This document shows positions 14,071 through 18,193 of a stretch of DNA of 18,193 bases, in pieces (positions within the stretch are counted from its first letter, which is position 1; every line of letters begins with the position of its first letter). This DNA is from a bacterium (GTDB lineage Bacteria > Bacteroidota > Bacteroidia > Bacteroidales > Muribaculaceae). The stretch lies in contig SFTJ01000054.1 of assembly GCA_004563195.1 (NCBI GenBank), forward strand, positions 1 to 18,193. Direction: 5' to 3'. The position numbers were made by a program, and so were the translations under genes. The notes under the pieces were generated by a model. It ran no database searches. It was not told where the DNA came from and saw only the letters and a program-made list of their open reading frames with translations.

Positions 14071-14529
14071 TTATTCGAGGTTGCGGCCTTCGTATTTTGC
14101 CAGCGCTGTGCGCCATTTTTCGGAGAGTGGCTTTGATGTGTTGGTGGCGAGGTCGTAACTCACCATTACCACGCTGCATTGGGCTTTTACTTCGCCGGTG
14201 GTGGTGTTGAAGAGTTGTTGCACCAGTTGTATGCTTTTCTGCCCCACTCGCACTGTTTGGGTCTGCACTGCCACCTTTTCGTGGAAGAATGTAGGGGCGA
14301 AGAAGTTGCAGTTGATGTTAGCTATCACGATGTCGGCTTCGGTCCAATTGATTTCTTCGCCGCGCACCTCGTTGAAGTAGCTCGACTTGGCGAGGTCGAA
14401 GAGGATGAAGTAGACCGAGTTGTTGAGATGACCCAAGGCGTCGATATCGTTAAATCGGAGTTGCATGTCTTGGGTGTGGCGGAATGGAGTGGTCAGTTCG
14501 ATGCCGTATTTTTGGTTTTTTGATGTCAT
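14071..14529 (-). CDS. Acyl-CoA thioesterase, hotdog fold (YbgC/FadM type)
   Basis: This 152-residue protein belongs to the 4-hydroxybenzoyl-CoA thioesterase-like hotdog family. The signature RFNDIDALGHLNNSVYF (residues 25-41) gives the expected catalytic D30 with the GHLNN turn, which lies on the central helix of the fold. A second conserved part, ANINCNFFAPTFFHEKVAV, forms the following strands. It should hydrolyse acyl-CoA or acyl-ACP thioesters in the cytoplasm; the substrate cannot be decided. It is the last gene of a minus-strand group and starts 25 bases after the DUF721 gene. No terminator is obvious: the gene runs into the repeat island. Confidence 0.88.
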   Translation of the reverse strand: MTSKNQKYGIELTTPFRHTQDMQLRFNDIDALGHLNNSVYFILFDLAKSSYFNEVRGEEINWTEADIVIANINCNFFAPTFFHEKVAVQTQTVRVGQKSIQLVQQLFNTTTGEVKAQCSVVMVSYDLATNTSKPLSEKWRTALAKYEGRNLE

Positions 14530-14554
14530 TGCAGTTAGTGTTGAGGTGAGTGAG

Positions 14555-14845
14555 TTATTTGAAAATTATTTCGGTTATTACGGGCGCGCCTACCGCCTCG
14601 TTGATGCGTTTGATGAGCAGAGAGCGATTCATCATCAGTTCGTTGCGTAGTGTGGCGGAGGCTATATGCACGGTCATCACGCCGTTGTGCACCGTTCGGC
14701 TCACGGTGTAGCGATTGATGCCATAACCCACCACATCGGCCCACACATAAGCGGCTTTTTGCTCGTTCATCTCAGTCTCGAGGTTTTCTTGGCGAATGTA
14801 ATTGTCGATGATTTCGCCTATTTGCATTGCTTCGGTGCGTTTCAT
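14555..14845 (-). CDS. DUF721 (DciA-like) protein
   Basis: I start at the ATG at 14845 (96 residues, MKRTEAMQIGEIIDNYI); a further in-frame ATG at 14875 would overlap the end of recF and add ten residues that do not fit the family. Residues about 5-45 form the usual DUF721 opening with WADVVG (36-41). VHNGVMTVHIASATLRNELM follows, and the rest continues with LLIKRINEAVG, typical of the family. DUF721 covers DciA, which loads or helps the replicative helicase in bacteria without DnaC, so a replication role is likely but inferred. The gene begins two bases after the recF stop, a coupled arrangement seen in many genomes. Confidence 0.85.
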   Translation of the reverse strand: MKRTEAMQIGEIIDNYIRQENLETEMNEQKAAYVWADVVGYGINRYTVSRTVHNGVMTVHIASATLRNELMMNRSLLIKRINEAVGAPVITEIIFK

Positions 14846-14847
14846 TG

Positions 14848-15951
14848 TTATGATTGGTGAGTTTGGTCGATGCAATTGCCATGATCGACGGTGAATATTC
14901 TGAAATCGCTATTGATGCTCTTCACTATCTCGTCGAGGTGAGTGCGATTGGTGTCGGTGATGAAAATCTGTCCGAAGTCGCTGTTGTTCACCATTTTCAC
15001 AATGCTCTCCACGCGCAGCGCATCGAGTTTGTCGAAGATGTCGTCGAGCAGCAAAATGGGCATGATTCCGCTCATCTCCTTGAGGAAATCGTATTGAGCC
15101 AGGCGCAAGGCTATGGTGTAGGTTTTGCATTGGCCTTGGCTGCCGGTTTTGCGCATAGGGTGCGAGTCGAGCAGCAGGTTGATGTCGTCGCGATGCACGC
15201 CGTGGGTGGTGTAGCCCACTATCATATCGCGTTCGCGATTTTGGGCGAGCAGTTGAGCCATCGGGCAGTCGTTGAGGTGGCTGTTGAGTTCTATTTTCAC
15301 TGTTTCGTTGCTGCCGGCTATGGCGGAGTAGTAGCGCATGAAAATGGGCGTAAACACCTCTATCCACTTAGTGCGGGCAGAGTGAATATAGGCAGCCGAC
15401 GCTATGAGTTGGTGTTCAACGGTCTCGAAGAGCAGCGGGTCGCGATAGCCTTGACGGATGAGGCTGTTGCGATTTTCGAGAGCCTTGTTGTAGCGAATGA
15501 GGTGAGCCAGATATTCGCTGTCGCCTTGGGCAATGATTTGGTCCATGAGTCGGCGGCGTTCTTCGCCGGCGCCGCGTATCAAGTCCCAGTCCATGGGCGA
15601 CACCATCACCAGCGGTATCAGTCCTATATGTTGGCTCAGTCGCTGATATTCCTTACCATCGCGCTTGAAGGTTTTGCGCTTGCCTTTTTGGTAAGCCATA
15701 GTTATCTCTATGGGGTCGCCGTGGCGCAGATAGTTGCCGCGAAGCATCATATAGTCGGCATCGTGGTTGAGCACCATTTGGTCGGTGAGGTTGCCGCAGC
15801 TTTTGGCGAAGCTGAGATAGTAGATGGCATCGAGCACATTGGTTTTGCCCATACCATTATTGCCTATGAGGCAATTGATGTTGGGCGAGAAATCCAACTT
15901 ACATTCAGTGAGATTCTTGAAATTTACTATTGACAGGTTTTGTAGTATCAT
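14848..15951 (-). CDS. recF: DNA replication and repair protein RecF
   Basis: The ATG at 15951 gives 367 residues, the normal family length, beginning MILQNLSIVNFKNL. A longer open frame upstream adds 40 residues unlike RecF and runs over the promoter, so I reject it. Walker A is GNNGMGKTN near residues 30-38. The ABC-type signature region is near KTGSQGQCKTYTIALRLAQ, and Walker B is PILLLDDIFDKLD with the following D-loop. RecF is an SMC-like ATPase that binds gapped DNA and helps load RecA in gap repair. It heads the recF-DUF721-thioesterase group. No dnaA or dnaN is beside it, so the window gives no sign of the replication origin. Confidence 0.95.
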   Translation of the reverse strand: MILQNLSIVNFKNLTECKLDFSPNINCLIGNNGMGKTNVLDAIYYLSFAKSCGNLTDQMVLNHDADYMMLRGNYLRHGDPIEITMAYQKGKRKTFKRDGKEYQRLSQHIGLIPLVMVSPMDWDLIRGAGEERRRLMDQIIAQGDSEYLAHLIRYNKALENRNSLIRQGYRDPLLFETVEHQLIASAAYIHSARTKWIEVFTPIFMRYYSAIAGSNETVKIELNSHLNDCPMAQLLAQNRERDMIVGYTTHGVHRDDINLLLDSHPMRKTGSQGQCKTYTIALRLAQYDFLKEMSGIMPILLLDDIFDKLDALRVESIVKMVNNSDFGQIFITDTNRTHLDEIVKSINSDFRIFTVDHGNCIDQTHQS

Positions 15952-15957
15952 CAACTG

Positions 15958-15965
15958 CAAATTTA
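15958..15965 (-). promoter_or_regulatory. -7 element of recF, six bases before the ATG
   Basis: The minus strand reads TAAATTTG, an exact match, with six bases before the start codon. TTTAC stands 20 bases upstream of it as a possible weak -33 element. As with dnaX, the transcript would have almost no leader. Confidence 0.5.
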
Positions 15966-16089
15966 CAAAATTCCCATCAAAAAGAGTAAACCAAATGTCG
16001 CTATTTGTGGTGAAAAGCGCAATGGAGCGTGCCGAGGGGCGTCGAGTTTCCGGCGGCGGGTGGTCAAGCAAAGGTTAGTAGATGCCATC

Positions 16090-16130
16090 AAAAAAAAGCG
16101 AGAAAGCTGTGATGTGAAGCTTCCTCGCTT
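16090..16130 (-). terminator. Rho-independent terminator of tRNA-Ser
   Basis: On the minus strand AAGCGAGGAAGCT pairs with AGCTTTCTCGCTT (one G-U), then a run of eight T follows. It starts two bases after the tRNA 3' end region. Confidence 0.92.
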
Positions 16131-16132
16131 AG

Positions 16133-16219
16133 CGGAAAGACAGGGATTCGAACCCTGGATACAGTTACCTGTATAACGGTTTTCGAGACCGCCCCGTTCG
16201 GCCACTCCGGCATCTTTCC
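16133..16219 (-). tRNA. tRNA-Ser (anticodon CGA)
   Basis: The minus strand folds as an 87-base tRNA. The acceptor stem is GGAAAGA/TCTTTCC with discriminator G. The D arm region is GAGTGGCCGAAC. The anticodon stem GCGGT/ACCGT encloses the loop CTCGAAA, giving anticodon CGA, which reads serine codon UCG. A long variable arm (TACAG/CTGTA) marks a class II tRNA, as expected for serine. The T arm is CAGGG-TTCGAAT-CCCTG. CCA is not encoded. It has its own promoter and terminator. Confidence 0.96.
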
Positions 16220-16244
16220 TTATTGGCCTTGCTGTTTAGCGTTG

Positions 16245-16274
16245 CAAAATTACTGAATTTTTCGTTCACAACAA
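16245..16274 (-). promoter_or_regulatory. Promoter of tRNA-Ser
   Basis: On the minus strand TAATTTTG (16252-16245) matches the -7 consensus and a TTG at 16274-16272 lies 19 bases upstream. The -7 box ends 25 bases before the mature 5' end. Spacing and both boxes fit. Confidence 0.65.
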
Positions 16275-16322
16275 CACTTTTCGCCGTTTTTTTTCAAATT
16301 TATTTAAAAATAAGCCGTTTAG

Positions 16323-16345
16323 AGCCCTTTTTAGCGGGCTTTTTA
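16323..16345 (+). terminator. Small terminator-like hairpin between tRNA-Ser and rdgB
   Basis: AGCCC (16323-16327) pairs with GGGCT (16336-16340), followed on the plus strand by TTTTAT. No plus-strand gene lies upstream, so it may instead be a weak end for rdgB on the minus strand, where the A/T tracts on both sides would also serve. Confidence 0.4.
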
Positions 16346-16363
16346 TTTGGCGATGTGGCGCAT

Positions 16364-16951
16364 TTAGCTTTTGCCGTGCAGCAGATAGTTGATGAGCGCT
16401 GCTGTGGCGCGGCCGCGGTGGCTGATGGCGTTTTTCTCATCGGCGCTCATCTCGGCAAACGAACGACCGTCGGCTTCGACAGGTGCAAAAATGCTGTCGT
16501 AACCAAATCCGCCGGTGCCGTGGCGCTCGGTGAGTATGGTGCCGTTGACTATGCCCTCAAACAGGGTCACATCTTTGCCAATGCGCAGAGCTATGGCAGT
16601 GCGGAAGCGAGCCGAGCGTTGGCTTTGGCCCTCGAGGCGGTGCAGCAGCAAGTCGATATTGTTTTCGCTGATGCAGTCTTCGCCGGCATAGCGAGCCGAG
16701 CGCACTCCGGGTTCGCCGCCAAGCGCATCCACTTCGAGACCCGTGTCGTCGGCAAAGCAGTCGTAGCCGTAATGCTCTTTTATGTAGTTGGCTTTAATAA
16801 TGGCATTGCCTTCGATGGTATCCGCTGTTTCGGCTATATCTTCGTGACAGTTGATGTCGGCGAGGCTTAGCACATTGAGCACTCCGGCTGTGATTTCACG
16901 CAGTTCGCGCAGCTTGTGAGCGTTGTTGGTGGCAAATACTATATCTTTCAT
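16364..16951 (-). CDS. rdgB: Non-canonical purine NTP pyrophosphatase (RdgB/HAM1)
   Basis: This 195-residue cytoplasmic enzyme hydrolyses ITP, dITP and XTP to monophosphates, keeping deaminated purines out of DNA and RNA. The family pattern is complete: FATNNAHKLRELRE (6-19) binds the nucleotide, FADDTGLEVDALGG (66-79) holds the metal and catalytic aspartates, GGFGYDSIF binds the base, and SHRGRA closes the C-terminus. Length is normal. The start gives the canonical MKDIVFATNN. It is transcribed away from xerD with a shared 104-base region and is followed by no other gene before tRNA-Ser. Confidence 0.95.
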   Translation of the reverse strand: MKDIVFATNNAHKLRELREITAGVLNVLSLADINCHEDIAETADTIEGNAIIKANYIKEHYGYDCFADDTGLEVDALGGEPGVRSARYAGEDCISENNIDLLLHRLEGQSQRSARFRTAIALRIGKDVTLFEGIVNGTILTERHGTGGFGYDSIFAPVEADGRSFAEMSADEKNAISHRGRATAALINYLLHGKS

Positions 16952-17018
16952 ATTATTTATGGTGTTGTTTTTTAATCGTCTCTTGCGGTAGATGTGGTTT
17001 TTCCCCCGATTGGGCTTA

Positions 17019-17026
17019 CAAAGTTA
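17019..17026 (-). promoter_or_regulatory. -7 element of rdgB
   Basis: The minus strand reads TAACTTTG, an exact match, predicting a leader of about 60 bases. Its expected -33 region falls on the xerD -7 element. Confidence 0.5.
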
Positions 17027-17039
17027 GTGAAAAATTTGC

Positions 17040-17047
17040 TATTTTTG
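17040..17047 (+). promoter_or_regulatory. -7 element of xerD, eight bases before the ATG
   Basis: TATTTTTG matches TAnnTTTG exactly. TTAC 20 bases upstream could be a weak -33 box and overlaps the rdgB -7 element. Confidence 0.5.
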
Positions 17048-17055
17048 CCATTGTT

Positions 17056-17970
17056 ATGATTCCAATTACTTCGATAGAAAGAGTTATGGTGGCTTATAAG
17101 GCTTACCTGAAGTTGCAGCGCGGACTGTCCGACAACACCATGGAGGGCTACACCCGCGATGTGGACAAACTCTTGGCATATCTTCGCACCGATGGTGTAG
17201 ACCTCGAGGAAGTGACGCTCGACCACCTTGAGCGATTTGTGTGCACGCTGCAAGATGTGGGCATACAGCCCAAATCGCAAGCTCGCATCATCTCGGGCAT
17301 CAAGAGTTTTTTCAAGTTTCTGAAGAAGGAAGGATATATCGATGTCAATCCTTCGGAACTCCTTGTGTCGCCCAAACTCGGACTGCACTTGCCCGATGTG
17401 CTCACGCTTGGCGAAATAGATGATATGATAGATGCCATCGACATGTCGACGCCCGAAGGCATACGCAATCGTGCCATCATAGAGACCCTCTATGGCTGCG
17501 GACTGCGCGTGTCGGAACTCATATCGCTGCGCATGTCGCAGGTGTTTGCCGACGATGAATATGTGATAGTGGAGGGCAAAGGCAATAAGCAGCGCCTGGT
17601 GCCCATATCGCAGCAAGCCCTGGAGTGCATAGCACACTACATCAAGGAGGTGCGTTGCACACTGTCGGTGAAGCCGGCTGATGCCGATATTTTATTTCTT
17701 AATCGCCGCGGCGGCAAACTCTCGCGAGTGATGATTTTCTATATTGTGAAAAGTCTTTGCGAACTCGCCGGTATACACAAGACCGTAAGCCCTCACACAT
17801 TGCGCCACTCCTTTGCCACCCATCTGCTCGAGGGCGGGGCAAACTTGCGCGCCATTCAGCAAATGCTCGGCCACGAGAGCATCACCACCACAGAAATATA
17901 TGTACACATCGACCGCAGCACTCTCCGACAAGAGATTCTCCTTCATCACCCTCGCAATGCCCGCCGTTAG
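17056..17970 (+). CDS. xerD: Tyrosine recombinase XerD
   Basis: This 304-residue recombinase resolves chromosome dimers at the terminus with its XerC partner. The N-terminal SAM-like core-binding domain (about residues 12-95) contains YLKLQRGLSDNTMEGYTRDV. The catalytic domain has the complete set: R151 in GCGLRVSEL, K176 in EGKGNKQR, H247 and R250 in PHTLRHSFATHLL, H273 in LGHESI and nucleophile Y282 in TEIYVH. Length is normal. A downstream ATG at 17086 (M11, MVAYKAYLKL) is also plausible as the start and would leave a normal leader after the -7 element. I call XerD rather than XerC from overall likeness. It is convergent with the Mg-chelatase-like gene, 18 bases apart. Confidence 0.92.
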   Translation: MIPITSIERVMVAYKAYLKLQRGLSDNTMEGYTRDVDKLLAYLRTDGVDLEEVTLDHLERFVCTLQDVGIQPKSQARIISGIKSFFKFLKKEGYIDVNPSELLVSPKLGLHLPDVLTLGEIDDMIDAIDMSTPEGIRNRAIIETLYGCGLRVSELISLRMSQVFADDEYVIVEGKGNKQRLVPISQQALECIAHYIKEVRCTLSVKPADADILFLNRRGGKLSRVMIFYIVKSLCELAGIHKTVSPHTLRHSFATHLLEGGANLRAIQQMLGHESITTTEIYVHIDRSTLRQEILLHHPRNARR

Positions 17971-17988
17971 ACGCCGTTGCTATCCTTA

Positions 17989-18193
17989 TTATCTCTCCGC
18001 CCAGTCGGTGCGGTCGAGGTTGCGATAGCTTATGGCTTCTTGTATGTGGCGGGCGAGTACGTTGTCGCTGCCATCAAGGTCGGCGATGGTGCGAGCCACC
18101 TTGAGGATGCGGTCGTAGGCTCGGGCGCTCATATTGAGGCGCGTCATGGCATCTTTCAGTTTGGCAAGTCCGGCTTGGTCGGGCGAGGCGAAT
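17989..18193 (-). CDS. Mg-chelatase-like ATPase (ComM/YifB type), C-terminal fragment at window edge
   Basis: The minus strand has 67 complete codons in frame from the window edge to a TAA at 17991-17989. The fragment reads KLKDAMTRLNMSARAYDRIL, then KVARTIADLDGSDNV, then HIQEAISYRNLDR. This is the closing helical domain (Mg_chelatase_C, PF13335) of the YifB/ComM family, AAA+ proteins linked to processing of incoming DNA and branch migration in natural transformation. The ATPase part lies outside the window. It is convergent with xerD with no space for a strong terminator. Confidence 0.88.
   Translation of the reverse strand, partial: FASPDQAGLAKLKDAMTRLNMSARAYDRILKVARTIADLDGSDNVLARHIQEAISYRNLDRTDWAER

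Noticed and set aside
14848..15951. Replication origin near recF
   Set aside because: No dnaA or dnaN neighbour and no cluster of DnaA-box-like sequences was seen.
15952..16071. 40-residue N-terminal extension of RecF
   Set aside because: It does not resemble RecF, runs over the -7 element at 15958-15965, and the ATG at 15951 gives the family's normal start and length.

Overview
The window looks like chromosomal DNA from a member of the Bacteroidota, order Bacteroidales, most likely Muribaculaceae or a close relative. The order is well supported; the family is a guess from the overall look of the proteins. Evidence for the order: the Bacteroidota-type -7 promoter element TAnnTTTG stands in front of ten transcription units; Shine-Dalgarno sequences are almost absent; LysS carries the longer C-terminus usual in this phylum; and the set includes a GH29 fucosidase lipoprotein, an AAA-ATPase-like/PD-(D/E)XK protein and a recF-DUF721 pair.

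Layout. Positions 1-894 (minus) hold the N-terminal part of an AAA-ATPase-like protein cut by the window edge. Positions 1061-1468 (minus) encode a small DUF4332 helix-hairpin-helix protein. A 470-base non-coding stretch with stacked hairpins follows, then a secreted Spy/CpxP-like coiled-coil protein (1940-2575). After three strong hairpins comes a minus-strand alpha-L-fucosidase lipoprotein (2982-4811), divergent from lysS (5016-6764). gpsA (7020-8024) meets a minus-strand glucosaminidase/LysM protein (8057-9094). That gene shares overlapping start codons with cdd (9093-9563), which is followed in the same direction by an alpha/beta hydrolase (9582-10922). dnaX (11033-12790) and a small membrane-anchored protein (12926-13303) come next.

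Positions 13304-14070 carry no credible gene and are made almost wholly of short repeats and hairpins, including three copies of a roughly 130-base unit (two direct, one inverted). The minus strand then carries recF, a DUF721/DciA-like gene and a thioesterase as a compact operon (15951 down to 14071). tRNA-Ser(CGA) with its own promoter and terminator is next, then rdgB, divergent from xerD. The window ends in the C-terminus of a ComM/YifB-type Mg-chelatase-like protein, convergent with xerD.

Most genes are housekeeping: lysine tRNA charging, phospholipid precursor supply, cytidine salvage, replication clamp loading, recombination, nucleotide-pool cleaning and chromosome-dimer resolution. I found no CRISPR array, phage, complete insertion sequence or defence island. 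The points most worth a second look are the repeat island at 13304-14070, the glucosaminidase/cdd junction where two genes start on the same CATG, the repeated placement of -7 elements 5 to 8 bases from start codons (suggesting leaderless mRNAs), a possible structured RNA at 1654-1791, and a perfect 19-bp hairpin at 2817-2865.
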